NCBI GenBank assembly: GCA_039720395.1
Contig: CM077826.1
Coordinates: 23,764,430-23,828,429 of the forward strand
DNA: 64,000 nucleotides
Reading direction: 5' to 3'
Origin: Liquidambar formosana
Lineage: Eukaryota > Streptophyta > Magnoliopsida > Saxifragales > Altingiaceae
Part shown: piece by piece, positions 23,245-36,240 of the stretch
How the letters are laid out: each line of letters begins with the position of its first letter
How positions within the stretch are numbered: the first letter of the stretch is position 1
The notes under the pieces: model-generated
What the model saw: only the letters and a program-made list of their open reading frames with translations
What the model was told of the DNA's origin: nothing
Database searches by the model: none
Translations under genes and position numbers: made by a program

Positions 23245-23460
23245 CACTACAATAAACTGTGTCATTCACGGCGTCACATTAACGGCAGGCATATAATGCA
23301 CGCCGTTAATGTGCTCATTTACGGTAGGCACAAAATGCACGCCATAAATGATAGGGAAGGACACTATATTAACGGCGTGCACATTTGGCATGCCGTTAAT
23401 AATCCTTTTCACGGCAGGCTTGCGCATGCCATTAAATGTGATCCACTTTAACGGCATACC
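23245..23460 (+). repeat. CACTA left terminal and subterminal repeats
   Basis: After the terminal repeat, variants of TTAACGGCRTGC and its complement GCACGCCGTTAAT occur in both orientations every 20-40 bases (for example near 23264, 23280, 23298, 23360, 23390, 23410). In En/Spm such motifs are binding sites for the accessory transposase protein; here that role is inferred. Confidence 0.8.
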
Positions 23461-23735
23461 AAATTTTTTTTTATGACGTTTGTTAAGGGCGCTCGTGTTA
23501 AAATGTGACCGCGAAAATTCAGCGGGCTTTTTTCCTGATTGTACTTTTCCCGTTCTTTTTTTTTTTTTTTGGGGCTAAGTTCCTTTCCCCTTTTCTTCAA
23601 CTAATGGACCAGAAGGAGAAGGAGAATGAGAAACTAGGGCTAAGTGCGTCTGTTTCTCAGGGTGAAGAAGCTTGATCTGCGTATGCTGCTTCTCACGGTA
23701 CTCTCTCTCTCGCTCTCGCTCTCGCTCTTTCTCTT

Positions 23736-23772
<37 letters not shown>

Positions 23773-24105
23773 CTCTCTCTGTCGTTGTCTCTCTTTATCG
23801 ATGTCTCTCTTTGAATGTTTGGTACATAGGGTTTGTGATATTGTCTAAGCACCAAAGAGGAACCAAAACAAGGGTTTACCATCTCATTGCCGCTCGATTT
23901 CAAGACTCCAGAGCCAAAACGATTTTCGGTGAGATCTGACAGGGTTCTCGACATTTTGGGGGCTTCTCTTGCATTGATTTTTAATCTTGGGACAGGGGTT
24001 TTTGTTTTCGGGTATGGGTTTTCTCTGAATTTCTCTTTGAATATTTTACCCTTGCTCTGTTTGGTTGCTGAATAAATGGGAAAAATGAAAAAATGAAAAT
24101 GAAAT
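23461..24105 (+). other. CACTA 5' region with CT microsatellite and a possible captured first exon
   Basis: A CTCTCT/CTCGCT microsatellite spans about 23699-23790; the Arg/Glu-repeat ORF across it on the other strand is an artefact. Before it lies a short ATG frame (23604-23675, 24 codons including stop, starting MDQKEKENEK). The following text (to 24105) looks like the leader or first intron of a plant gene, interrupted by Copia-A and resuming at 33757. No family can be assigned. Confidence 0.4.
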
Positions 24106-25764
24106 TGTTGGGAATCGAACAAGAGGGAAAAATAGAAGTGCGGAATATAAAAAATTTTTCCTACGATTCCCAATCCCATGAATCTAACTATGCATAACAC
24201 AAAATCAAACCCTAACTACGAAGAGGGTTAGAACACTTACAGGATTTTTGTCTTCTCCGTTTTGCTCCAAGCTTCTACTCCGGACAGCGATGAATGAGCA
24301 GCCCAAGTGTGCTGCCTCCAATGGTATCCACACCTAGCTAGAGCTTCAAGCCTTTTCTTTCTTCTTCCTTGTTGTTGCTAGAGGTGGAGAAGAGAGAGAG
24401 AGAGAAGAGAGCCTCCAAAGGGCTGGACGGCTAGGGTTTATTGTGCAAGCCTCTTATGCCATGTCACACATAAGTGTGACTTATATAGGCAGCCCACTAA
24501 AGGGGGCTGGCCATGGGGAAGAAACCCTAATAGGGTTATGTGTAATTACTCTTAATTGCACATTAACCCCTATTATTTGTATCAAATACAAATAGGCCCA
24601 TAAAGAACTATTCTTTATTCACTAAAACCCTTTCTCTCATAGACTTTAAAGCCCTTCTTGCATGATCAGTGTGTGACCCATTGGGTTCACATCATTAAGT
24701 AGTAGGAATAGCACAAAGTGTGCACAACGGAACTCTTTCCATTTAGGGTCTAATTGGAACTCCTTCCAATTCCCTAATTGATTATAACTCACTTATATCA
24801 ATTAGGGCTTCTACTAACCATGAGTAACACCTAGCATATGGCTCATGGTGTGGTCCTTAATGAGGTGAATAGTCATTTACAAAGAACCCTTCTGTTATAG
24901 TTTATAGGTTATAATTGCATCCTTCCTTCAACACAATGTCTCCAATTAAACTAATAGGACATGGAAGTCTGTCAAGTCCCTAGTTCAATTACTTTATACT
25001 CATTCATAGATATCAACTCATTGATGAACTCATGAAACTCTTTTCATATTCATCCTACCATGGCCATGGATTTAATGAGTTATATTATGAATGCTATATG
25101 AGACATTCTCTCTCTTTTTCCTGAGAGTGATGGATCCCTTGTTGATCACTCACATGCCTTCATACACATAGCAGTAGGGCCAATGAACACCTTTGCAGAC
25201 CCCTGAATAGGATCTGCACTTAGTGTTATCAAACTTCTAAAGCTACATGCATAAGGCAACTATGGTGTCTCAGGTCTAAGGATTACTTGTGCCACTATAA
25301 CAATGAGAAACTGATTGACAGGCAGGATAAAACTCCATTCAGTTTATCTCATATCTTTGGTCACATTCAGTGTACCTATTCTCGTAATAGGCACCCACTT
25401 GTTGGTTGTAGTGTCTCCACACAAATAGCTTGAGACTAGCTATCCTCCTATAGAGTCAACCTAACAAGTGCTAGTCCTATGGTTCATTACTGTCCATCAT
25501 AGTGAACCTTCAACTAGGAATGCTTTAAGAGTTTAGTACAGAGATATATCTATAGTCTCAAAATTACAACTCTTTGTAATTCCATATTCTCAACTCTAAC
25601 TCCATGGACATATTATGTAAATATAAATGATGCATATAAACATAATAGAATAAGCCCTTTTATTAAATCAATAATAAATGTGACATACATAAATGAAATC
25701 AAATGATTGTTCCTAATCCCTAAACAATCATCTCTATGATTGGCTCTAGGGCATAATCCTAACA
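24106..25764 (-). repeat. 3' LTR of Copia-A (1659 bp)
   Basis: On the minus strand it begins TGTTAGGATT and ends CCCAACA. It is the same length as, and nearly identical to, 32093-33751. Confidence 0.95.
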
Positions 25765-25777
25765 ATCTCCCACTTGC
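25765..25777 (-). other. Polypurine tract of Copia-A
   Basis: AAGTGGGAGAT on the minus strand directly precedes the LTR. This tract is typical of plant copia elements. Confidence 0.75.
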
Positions 25778-25839
25778 ACTAAAGCCAATCGACCATGTAT
25801 CGCATACCTATCTTCTCAAGATGTTGGTCTTAGACATAA

Positions 25840-26990
25840 CCAATTATGTTTTAAAGCTTTAGTCAGTAGGTCTACAAAAACTTATGTAGATAATATCTTC
25901 TGTAATGTATCTATTACCTCTTCCAATGATTCCTCTAATCACTTGGAATTGTCACTCTATGAGTTTGGACTTTTGATGAGACCGTGATTCCTATACTTGA
26001 GCTATAGACCCATTGTTGTCACAAAACAAGGTGTGGGCAACTCAATGGAAGGAACAACTCTAAGTTCTAAATGAACTTATAGATCCAAACAGTCTCCTAG
26101 ACAATGCGACAATTAATTCACCCTCAATAATGGAATCCACTGTATCTTTCATACAGTTCTTCCATTAAGTATTTCACCATCTAAAGTGAATATAAAATAT
26201 ACCCCATATGGATTATATCCAAATCCATATACCCATCTACTATGAGTTTACAATTTCCATATACAATCCAATATTCCAAATTTGAATTGACTGATAACTA
26301 TTTGTAACAATTACAACATAATAGATATCAGGTTCAATACATAGTGTAAAATAAGGCTTCTTAACACTTTAAGAATCTTACTTGTGTTATCCTAGGGCAC
26401 ATGCCCTTGAATAATGAATTCTTATCTGAAGTAAATCAGACCTCCCTTAGAATTCTCCATGTTGAACTCCTTCAACATTTCAACTATGTTTAGTGATTTG
26501 GAGATACTTAGCAATCTATATGATCTATCTCTATAGATCTTGTTGAATGCTTCTGCCAAATCTTTCATGAATTAGTTTTTCTCCAAAAACCAAAACTTTA
26601 CATTAGATAACATTCATATATCATTCATAATGATTATGATGTCATCCATACTTAGGATAAAGAAAAACGATCGCACTCCCACTAACCTTTTATACACTCA
26701 TGGTCCATCTATACAATGAGAGAAATCAAACAATTTGATTACCTCAACTTTATAGATGTTCTAATTATGAGAACCTTGTAGTCTATTAATAGACTTCTAT
26801 AACTTACACACTTTTATGGTTTTTCACCGTTTGATATAACATCTTTATATCCTTTTTGACATATCTTATATTCAAAATGTGTGTTTATAGATAACAAGAT
26901 CCAAATGGATTTCAGCATAACTATTATCAAACAAGTTTCTTTATAGACAACTTTTTGCCTATGTTGAAAACATTCTTAAATAGCCAAGCC
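25840..26990 (-). pseudogene. Copia-A reverse transcriptase/RNase H remnant
   Basis: No long frame survives, but reading the minus strand across stops shows copia pol motifs in order: SPVAMLKSI-like (about 26900), VCKL and EVIKLFDFS (about 26720-26810), FMKDL followed by KIYRDRSYRLL (about 26520-26580), and VDLLTKAL (about 25865). These correspond to the palm of reverse transcriptase through the RNase H end. Many stops and indels, most shared with Copia-B, show that it decayed before both copies inserted. Confidence 0.75.
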
Positions 26991-29900
26991 TTTTAGGTCT
27001 CTACCTATCCATATTGGATTTAATGACTCTTAGTCATTTCTCGAGTTGATGTGAAACATCGTCTAGTCATAATCAATAGGATTATCTTGGTGATCTTTAT
27101 CACCAAAGAACAATTCTTTCACATTCTAATAGAGATACAATATCTCTCTTATGTTAAGAAATATCCAATTTGATCTATGAAAAGATTGTAGTGTAGTTAA
27201 GGGTTTTGTCTTAACAGAGACAAGGGTTGGATTTTTGTTCGTTTGTGGCTTTACAGACAATTCTATAAATTCTATCTACTTTTGCATCTTCTTGAATGAA
27301 CTCTTTCTCAAGAAAATCCAGCAAACATCCTAATGGACAACTTTTGTTCATTAGGGTAATAGAAATACTATCCCAACCACTTTTGGGATATACCACAATT
27401 CAACACTTACTTGACCTTATTTCCAGATTGTCTACATTATGTTTCCAGACAAACGTAGCACAAGCCCAAGCCTTAACTTCTTTAAGTTGGGTTTCTTCCC
27501 ATATCATATCTGATATAATTGGGACAAAACTGGAGTGAACCCTAAATTATCAATATGTAGCAATTTTAAGGTATATCCTAGATGGATACATTAGTAAAAC
27601 TCATCATGGATCAAACCATATCTTAATAGGGTTCAATTTGTTCTCTTAGATTCACCATTGAGCTATGGTATTCTAAGATGAGTCTACTATAATTGAATGC
27701 ATGCTCTACATGACTGTATACATCACAATGTATAGTCAAATTATAAATGTAACTCATTCACTTCAACAAGTAAAAGATGGGTTTGGTCATCTCATAACCA
27801 AGTCATAATCATTACATTTAAATGAGAGTCTCTACATCTCTTGTACTCTCGGAATACGTTGCATTCGCTCTAATTAGTCATTTAAATTCGGAAATCAAAT
27901 TTCTAGAATGTCTTAAATGACTTAGTTAAGAAATAAGTTCCCAAAATTAATCTAGCAACTCTTGCTCCATTAAAATTTTTAAAGGTAACTTATTATCTAC
28001 TTAACTTTCTGCTTCGATTTAGATTATACTAGAATCCAAAAACCAAGAAGCAGAACTAACCAACAATTTAGTTTAGAGCATGAACCAAAACTTCAAAAGT
28101 TTGGTTCTTCTAGGAAGACTGATACTTTATCAAGTTCCCTTTACAATACCTAATATTTACTACAAAATAATTATATTTCTTTGTCTTTGACTTTTCAAGA
28201 CTTGCTTTCCTCTATGCTTCCATTTTAAATCACATCTAGCTTCTCAAGCTATTCTATGTGATTAATCATTTTTCAAAAGAATGATTATTAATAAACAACT
28301 TTTATTACATCCTAGTCCAGAAGAAGTCCTTTACAAGTACTATACTTTATAGTATTATTTCACTCATAATACAGCCTTTGTATGTGATGTAGGACATTAA
28401 AGGCACTTGCATTGACTAATTTTGCTTCTGAAGCTCATTAGTCATCAATACTATCATATAGCATGGCAACAAGATGCCAATTGCGCATAGTGTCTTTTTC
28501 TTCTTAGGATGTTTTATGGAGGGCCTTTAATAAAAGGCCTAATAGCATATAAACAATCTTTTGAAATTGAGAACAATTCTCAATTTCCTAAGTCAATCAA
28601 AGAAATCGGGTTTAGTCAAACTATCAATATCCTATATTAGGAAATAGGGGTTTTGAGGTGAGTAATTAGGTAATCTACATAAACAAAGAATTAGATTTCA
28701 TTTTTATCCATAATGATTGGGTCTTTAATCATATGGTACCTCCCACTATTTTATCAAATTCCATACACCCTCTAATGGAATTCGGGAATCTCATTCCTAA
28801 TGGGGATTGGGGTCCCACTGTGACCTAGAAGCCTCACATGTTAGTTTCTTGGCTTCTAACCCACAATAAGAAGACAACTCTTTGTCTATTGCTTCATAAG
28901 CAAATTCCAATCGTTTTGCCTCTAGGGTACATACTCCTCACATGTTAGTTTCTTGGAATACTTCCCTAGTTAAGTTAAGCCCATCATTCACACAGGTATG
29001 TTTCACCAAATATATACCTCACATGTTAGTTTCTTGGTATATACCAGCTTAGGCACCCCATGATATCTACATATGTGATAGTTTCAAGTAATGTCTTTAA
29101 TATGGGTAGCTCCTACATGTCTGCAGCCAGGTACCCACATTAAGGGACGTTAGATGATCCTATAATGATGGAAGGCAATGAAGAATTCATTCCCCAATGA
29201 CTTCTCCATTTTCAACTTAATATTAAATAAGAGGGGTTTTAAAGGGTCTCATCAAATTAACATGCATCCTATGTATCAAAATTTAAACTTATAAATTATG
29301 CTATTTATAATCATACATCTCATGCTATTATAAATCACACATCCCATGCTATTATATATCAACATATATAAAGTACCATATTTTGATATTAGTCCCTAAG
29401 TGAATAGGTAACATATACCAAACTATGGTATTGGAGCTAATACAATTATCTCATAAATTAAAGCTCCCACTATGATGATTATGGACTTTGAGAGGATTCA
29501 ATCCAAGCCAATAGATTGAATCCAAGGTCTAAGGTGGGTGTAGGTGATCGTAAAATAAACCATTCGTAACATGCATGCTTTCTTGAAAAACTTCTCTAAG
29601 CTTTCAAGTCCTTCAATCTGCTCCCTTGGCTTGATGGTCTCCACCATTGGCTTGTTGGGCTCTATCATGCTCCTTTGGGTCCACCATGCTCCTTAGTGCG
29701 CTCTCGATTACATAACATTTACATAATTTAAAGAAAGGGATACATAAGGGGAATGTGGGGTACATAAGAGAATGATAGAGAGAGAGGGAGAGGGAAGGTG
29801 GCATGCAAGCCCCAAATAAATTACATCACCTTAATAAAATTACAACTCTTGAAAAATTATTACAACCCATTCATAAGACGGCCAATCACAATTGGTTTAA

Positions 29901-32078
29901 GGGGTATAGTCCATAATCATCATCCAAACACATACATACAATCTCATTGCATAATGTAAAGAAAAACTGTAAGCATTAAGACATATGGGCATTATGGTAA
30001 TTCTCTTGAATGATTTACATTAATCTCATTAATGCATCCTAATCTTATTAGGTTTAAACAAAAATATCCAGAATTAAATAAAGTCTTAACATTTAAGACA
30101 TTTAGTTTCAATTAATCAAATTAATAGAAACATATAAAGTTTCCTAAAATAACTCTAATATCCAATATTAGGGTTTCCTTATTTAAACAAAACAATTTCA
30201 TTTAATTAAGAATTTCCAGATTTTAATTTAATCCCCAATTGTATTTTAAACCATTTAAAACATTATAAAATTAATCAATATTAATTAAATAATTAACATG
30301 GGAATTAAATAAAATCAATTAAATGATGAATTAGTGTATTAGGGTTTCCTAAAACCCTAAACCCTAAATGCATATCCCTAAACCCTAAATGCAAGCCCTA
30401 ATCATTAAATGCCTTATGATTGGTCATTTAATGACCAATCATTAAAACCCTAGGTTCATACGGTATTTAATAAAAGGGATTAGGGTTTAATTAATGCCAA
30501 ATAGGGTATTTATTACCCTTAATTAATTACACTAATTAGGGTTATCAAAAACCCTAACCCTAGACATCATTAATGGTATTAATTATGCCCTAACAATTAA
30601 TAACCATGATTGGTCATTTAATGGCCAATCATTAACTCTTAATTAAGGTAATTAATATTCCAATTAGGGTTTTAATTAATGCCATAATGAAATTAGGGTT
30701 TCATCATTAACTCAAAATTAGGGTTTCATCCTTAACTCTATGCAGCCGTCACTACCAGGGGGCTGCCTGAGCTTGGCTAGGCTGCCATGGCCACCAACGA
30801 CTGTGGGAGGCCATGGGCAGTCATGGAAGAACATCCTAGGGGTGTGGGACAAGCCTCTGGACACGTGAGAAGTGGTGGAAGTGGCTGCCATCATCAAGAA
30901 CAATCAGGGTTTCCAAAACCCATTGCTGGAGCCATTGTTGTAGACCTTGAAGGTCACAATAGCTTCTAAATCCTTATCAATTCGACTCCTCCATTGAAAC
31001 CAGCTTTTGTATCAAATCATCACCAATTGTTCTAAACAATTAAAACAACATTAGGCTGCCCAGAATTTGACAGCACACTGTCCATGGTCAGAAATTGATT
31101 TAAAACCCAGCAAGATGAATGAATTAGGCTACCAAACGAATTTTTCCCAGTATCCTACATGTCTTAGGAAACTAATGCAATTGGTTTCATGCAATTTGGA
31201 GTTCCCTAACTCAAGTTCTAATCAAAACTCCATTGATGACTTTTCTGCAGAGAAAATCTGCTATGCTGTTCATGAAAAATTTTCAAACTTTTTGAATCTT
31301 TTTCTATCAAAACCTTTTTGAAACTTAAAGAAAATCATATACACATGATATATAATGATCCTACAATGATCTTCCATCATAAATACAGCAGCTTTAATTA
31401 GAATTAATTGCAAGAACCTTAGGGTTCTAAAACCCAGATTCAGCCTCCATGGTGTTCTTCTCCTTCTTCCTTCTGTTCTAGCATCTTAATCCAATTATGA
31501 TGCATCTAAATGCTTGGGAACCTTTCCCTACCATGTCTAGAACATAACCCAAGTGGTGGCAACCATTGCCATGCTTTTGATCTCCATCAATAACTCAAAG
31601 TTGTGGCTATTGCATCATTCCCGAGTAAAACTGTCTTTCCAGACAGCCTGTAGTAAAAAATTCATAACTTTCACTACAGAACTCGGATTGACGCACCGTT
31701 TGTTGGGTTGGAAAGCTTATTTGAAGAGCTTTCTAACCATACATGGCTCGAAAATTTTGGAGAAGAACTCTGAATTCGGCATGCAAAACAAGATGACGGT
31801 TTTTCATGGCTACCATGAAAACTGTTCATAACAGTTTTATAAAACCCTAGTTTCCTTATTCTTCTTCTCCAAACTCAAACCCTATGCAACCTATTGCATC
31901 CATGGCTACACTTAACCATCAATTAGAAGAGGAGTAGAAGAGAATTGACCTAGGGTTCCAAACCCTAGGTTCAGCCATGGAGGAAAACCAATTATGCAGA
32001 AAAATTTTCCAGATTTTTGAATCATTCAACTACACCATAATTACCAGCCCATATGTATTTTGTATTATGCATAATCAT
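26991..32078 (-). other. Copia-A internal region without recognisable protein
   Basis: 26991-28990 is the expected place of integrase and gag but only fragments too decayed to name were seen. 28990-32078 matches Copia-B 9657-12797 in reverse complement and appears non-coding, with the same AT-rich block and two TTTAGGG doublets (about 30345-30395, minus strand). Scattered ORFs of 60-90 codons are not supported by family similarity. Confidence 0.6.
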
Positions 32079-32091
32079 GGCTCTGATACCA
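32079..32091 (-). other. Primer binding site of Copia-A
   Basis: TGGTATCAGAGCC on the minus strand, one base from the 5' LTR, is complementary to the 3' end of initiator tRNA-Met. Confidence 0.9.
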
Positions 32092-32092
32092 C

Positions 32093-33751
32093 TGTTGGGA
32101 ATCGAACAAGAGGGAAAAATAGAAGTGCGGAATATAAAAAATTTTTCCTACGATTCCCAATCCCATGAATCTAACTATGCATAACACAAAATCAAACCCT
32201 AACTACGAAGAGGGTTAGAACACTTACAGGATTTTTGTCTTCTCCGTTTTGCTCCAAGCTTCTACTCCGGACAGCGATGAATGAGCAGCCCAAGTGTGCT
32301 GCCTCCAATGGTATCCACACCTAGCTAGAGCTTCAAGCCTTTTCTTTCTTCTTCCTTGTTGTTGCTAGAGGTGGAGAAGAGAGAGAGAGAGAAGAGAGCC
32401 TCCAAAGGGCTGGACGGCTAGGGTTTATTGTGCAAGCCTCTTATGCCATGTCACACATAAGTGTGACTTATATAGGCAGCCCACTAAAGGGGGCTGGCCA
32501 TGGGGAAGAAACCCTAATAGGGTTATGTGTAATTACTCTTAATTGCACATTAACCCCTATTATTTGTATCAAATACAAATAGGCCCATAAAGAACTATTC
32601 TTTATTCACTAAAACCCTTTCTCTCATAGACTTTAAAGCCCTTCTTGCATGATCAGTGTGTGACCCATTGGGTTCACATCATTAAGTAGTAGGAATAGCA
32701 CAAAGTGTGCACAACGGAACTCTTTCCATTTAGGGTCTAATTGGAACTCCTTCCAATTCCCTAATTGATTATAACTCACTTATATCAATTAGGGCTTCTA
32801 CTAACCATGAGTAACACCTAGCATATGGCTCATGGTGTGGTCCTTAATGAGGTGAATAGTCATTTACAAAGAACCCTTCTGTTATAGTTTATAGGTTATA
32901 ATTGCATCCTTCCTTCAACACAATGTCTCCAATTAAACTAATAGGACATGGAAGTCTGTCAAGTCCCTAGTTCAATTACTTTATACTCATTCATAGATAT
33001 CAACTCATTGATGAACTCATGAAACTCTTTTCATATTCATCCTACCATGGCCATGGATTTAATGAGTTATATTATGAATGCTATATGAGACATTCTCTCT
33101 CTTTTTCCTGAGAGTGATGGATCCCTTGTTGATCACTCACATGCCTTCATACATATAGCAGTAGGGCCAATGAACACCTTTGCAGACCCCTGAATAGGAT
33201 CTGCACTTAGTGTTATCAAACTTCTAAAGCTACATGCATAAGGCAACTATGGTGTCTCAGGTCTAAGGATTACTTGTGCCACTATAACAATGAGAAACTG
33301 ATTGACAGGCAGGATAAAACTCCATTCAGTTTATCTCATATCTTTGGTCACATTCAGTGTACCTATTCTCGTAATAGGCACCCACTTGTTGGTTGTAGTG
33401 TCTCCACACAAATAGCTTGAGACTAGCTATCCTCCTATAGAGTCAACCTAACAAGTGCTAGTCCTATGGTTCATTACTGTCCATCATAGTGAACCTTCAA
33501 CTAGGAATGCTTTAAGAGTTTAGTACAGAGATATATCTATAGTCTCAAAATTACAACTCTTTGTAATTCCATATTCTCAACTCTAACTCCATGGACATAT
33601 TATGTAAATATAAATGATGCATATAAACATAATAGAATAAGCCCTTTTATTAAATCAATAATAAATGTGACATACATAAATGAAATCAAATGATTGTTCC
33701 TAATCCCTAAACAATCATCTCTATGATTGGCTCTAGGGCATAATCCTAACA
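32093..33751 (-). repeat. 5' LTR of Copia-A (1659 bp)
   Basis: Borders as in the partner LTR. TATATAA on the minus strand (32468-32474) is the probable TATA box. Confidence 0.95.
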
Positions 33752-33756
33752 GAAAT

Positions 33757-34116
33757 GTCATGTTATTTGACCCTAGCTCTGTTTGGTGGCTCTGTTTGGT
33801 CTAAGTGAGGGTTTCTTTTCATTTCATATAGTTTCTCAGCAACCAAACGGGGTCTTGTTTCTGTCGGTTCTTTTATTTGAATTTTGGTTAGGGTTTAGTA
33901 CTCACTCTAAATTATTGTCGATTAACCTGTCCTTATTAATAGGGATTATCAACACTTTTGATCCTTAATAGGAAGTTGAAGACTTACTTTCTCTACCCTG
34001 CTGAATCGATGCTGAATGAAAATAGTTAATGGCTGTAGTTTTATAATGTATGTATTTTCTTAATGACCTGTGAGGATTTGATTGCCGAAATGTAATCAAC
34101 TCTGTTGAAACCGTTG
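33757..34116 (+). other. CACTA interior, unassigned
   Basis: This resumes the stretch interrupted at 24105. It reads like plant intron or leader sequence (T-rich, CTCTGTTTGG motifs) and has no supported ORF. It leads into the remorin-like exon. Confidence 0.4.
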
Positions 34117-34203
34117 AACAGGGCTCAAAAACAGCTCCATATTGTTGCTTCATGGGAAAACAGCAAGAAAGCATCCTTGGAAGCTAAACTGAAAAAAATT
34201 AAG
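34117..34203 (+). pseudogene. Captured remorin-like exon fragment
   Basis: One frame reads NRAQKQLHIVASWENSKKA and continues SLEAKLKKIK, ending exactly at a GTAACC splice donor. This matches the C-terminal coiled-coil domain of remorins, plant membrane-nanodomain proteins, where a W-E-N/E-x-K-K-A core followed by an E-A-x-L-K-K-I segment is characteristic. Only this exon is present, so it is a fragment and not a gene. It lies within the CACTA borders in the same direction as the transposase genes. Confidence 0.7.
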
Positions 34204-34371
34204 GTAACCAGATCCTGTTGTTTTGATTTTCACATTCATATTTCGAAATTGATTTCTCAAAAATAGATTTCGAAATTGATTTTCACCAAGATACTTTGTT
34301 CCAATTGATTTCTCAAAATTTTCTCTAGATACCAAACTTTGCTCTTATTTCTTTTGTGTTTATGGTGACAG

Positions 34372-34981
34372 AGTTGGGTGAGTTGTTTCCTTCTATTCCC
34401 TTGGTGGCTGAAGAGGACTCTTCATTCTTACGTTCAAATAATCTGGCCGATTTGGTGGTAAATGAGGTAGCTGATAAAGCAAGCTTTGGAGACCAATCAT
34501 TAACAAGTGCTGATTTGTTGAAAGCAATTGATAGAGGGGGAAAGGATGCCTTTGCTTTTGGAGCCAGGCCGACCACGTATTGGGTGGGTTGAGTAATCTT
34601 TTCAATAAGACTCAATGAATTTGAAGCAATTGAAAATTTACAAATTATTATTTATTTGTTTATTTTTGGTCATGATTGGTCGTTTGTTTTATATGCATTT
34701 GTGGACTGTTTCATATTTGTGAACCCTATGGATGGCACATTGCATGGACCTCAACTGGCTCATATTTAAGCCTACCATTTGTTTTGTTATGCTGGTCCTT
34801 ACTGTAGTGGTGTGGCCCTATATGTCTATCTTTTATTACACATATACTTTCATAATTTATGTTAATTTTTCATTTGGATTTATGCTTTGTTTATAGTGAT
34901 TAGGTTCATAATTCAATGCAGGTATTGAATCCTATTGATGGCACAAAAGGATTTCTAAAAGGTAGTGAGGCCTTATATGTG
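34372..34981 (+). pseudogene. Captured SAL/HAL2-like bisphosphate nucleotidase fragment (two exons)
   Basis: Exon one (34372-34583) reads ELFPSIPLVAEEDSSFLRS and on to KDAFAFGARPTTYW. Exon two (34922-34981) begins VLNPIDGTKGFLKGSEALYV. Between them is a GT-AG intron that keeps the frame. These are the EED and DPIDGT metal-binding motifs of the 3'(2'),5'-bisphosphate nucleotidase / inositol monophosphatase family, which removes phosphate from PAP. The first motif aspartate of DPIDGT is preceded by N in place of the common D. Upstream and downstream exons are absent, so it is a captured piece. Confidence 0.8.
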
Positions 34982-35689
34982 GTATGTTTGACTTCTATAT
35001 GTTTCATTCATTTGCTTATTTACTTGAATTGGAAAGAATGATTCATGTAGTTAAAAGAGGCTTTGGAAAGAGATAAGTATGTGGTTGAAAATGACTTTCC
35101 AAGTAGCATATCTAATTGATTTGCCTTTTAAATATTACGTGGGGAATTGACAGTAGATCTATCTGTTAATATTGAATTTATATATATATATATACTGTAT
35201 TGTAACTGAATTGATGCTTGGTGTTATATGTAAACTATTTATAAAGTGCTTCTTGGGGTTTTACTGATTTGTATATTGTTCCGGATTTGGTACTTCTAAT
35301 TGCTTATGACTTACACATAGGTACAAGCCAGACACTAACCAAAAAATAATAGAAAAAGAGAGACAAGGTGGTTTGATTCTTTTCAAGATTGGTGGTCTTC
35401 TTTACTTAGACTACAAGATGAGGAACCTTGGATGCTAAATTATTAGCCAAGAGGGGAGCTACCTCTAGTCTTTACACATCCTTCCTCTCCTACCAGACCT
35501 TGAACCCTTAAACTTGAGGTTACAAGTATATAACCAACACCAACAAGGCTACAAGGAGGGTCAGTGTTTAGTCTTTACGCATTCTTATTGGGAATTCAAT
35601 CTCCTTCTAATCTGTCTTTCAAGATATTTTGTTTCTTATAATTAGTGAATTATGAAAATCTAAGGAAGAGATATTGCTCATAGCATTTG
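34982..35689 (+). other. CACTA interior without recognisable feature
   Basis: The start is probably intron sequence following the nucleotidase exon, with a short TA repeat near 35180. I see no gene or named element. Confidence 0.4.
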
Positions 35690-35866
35690 AGCAAGATGGA
35701 TGAAGTGGAGACATGCGTCTGGAGTGTTATGTGATAGTAGTATACTTATTTATACTGGAAAAAAAGGGAAGAGTATCTATCAAGTTAAAGGGGAAATTTA
35801 TAAGATGGCTATAGATCAGCTATGTTTAATGGTATTGAATGTTGGGCAACTAAGAAATAACTATCT
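35690..35866 (+). pseudogene. LINE reverse transcriptase fragment
   Basis: Across two frames the text reads KWRHASGVLCD, then KLKGKF and RSAMFNGIECWATKK. This order is typical of the C-terminal part of plant L1-type LINE reverse transcriptases. Stops and at least one frame change show decay. It is a small insertion or capture within the CACTA element. Confidence 0.6.
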
Positions 35867-36039
35867 ATGTTTTGCTTATTTTGCAAGCCATTCAACTTAA
35901 TTCGTATGAAAATAGTTTACTGTTCTCAAATTGATGTTAAAAATAGAAAACAATCAGAAACAATGTTTGACCAACCTTATTTGTTTAGATTGAAAAACAT
36001 GTTTATGATTTGGAATATATGTATGTTTGTATGTACTTA

Positions 36040-36240
36040 CGTGCGATATTAGCTCACTGGTATAGCATGCCCCTGATAATTTTGTCATCATGCCTAGGTT
36101 GTGAGGGTTCTCAGCCACATGGATGGTTCCATGTGCTCATCGGCGCCTGACCCTGAGATGTGGATGATGAGGCTCAATCTATGGGTCCAAAAATACGGGA
36201 TATAAAAGAACACTCCAATCCTGATCTATATGATTAATTG
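36040..36240 (+). repeat. Possible tRNA-derived SINE remnant
   Basis: TAGCTCACTGG (about 36051) resembles an RNA polymerase III A box, and GGTTCTCAGCC (about 36108) resembles a B box at a tRNA-like distance. No clear target duplication or tail was found. 36241-36728 holds only unassigned AT-rich DNA with an A tract near 36547. Confidence 0.3.

Larger units (their letters stand above)
24106..33751 (-). mobile_element. Copia-A: young Ty1/copia LTR element in the CACTA transposon
   Basis: It is 9646 bp long, with two 1659-bp LTRs and a perfect GAAAT target duplication (24101-24105, 33752-33756). The primer site next to the right LTR and the purine tract next to the left LTR put it on the minus strand. 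I noticed only one mismatch between the LTRs (cacatag near 25166 against catatag near 33153), which means a very recent insertion. Despite this, its protein-coding region is decayed, so it was presumably moved by enzymes from another element. Confidence 0.93.

Noticed and set aside
23245..23265. N-terminal MTQFIVV of the minus-strand frame 22678-23265
   Set aside because: These codons lie in the CACTA terminus; the retrotransposon sequence begins at 23244.
23640..24200. 186-codon minus-strand ORF with Arg/Glu repeats
   Set aside because: It is a translation of the CT microsatellite and crosses the Copia-A border at 24106.
34117..34583. A functional remorin-nucleotidase fusion gene
   Set aside because: The remorin exon ends in phase 0, and the next acceptor (34371) would put the nucleotidase exon out of frame; neighbouring exons of both genes are missing.
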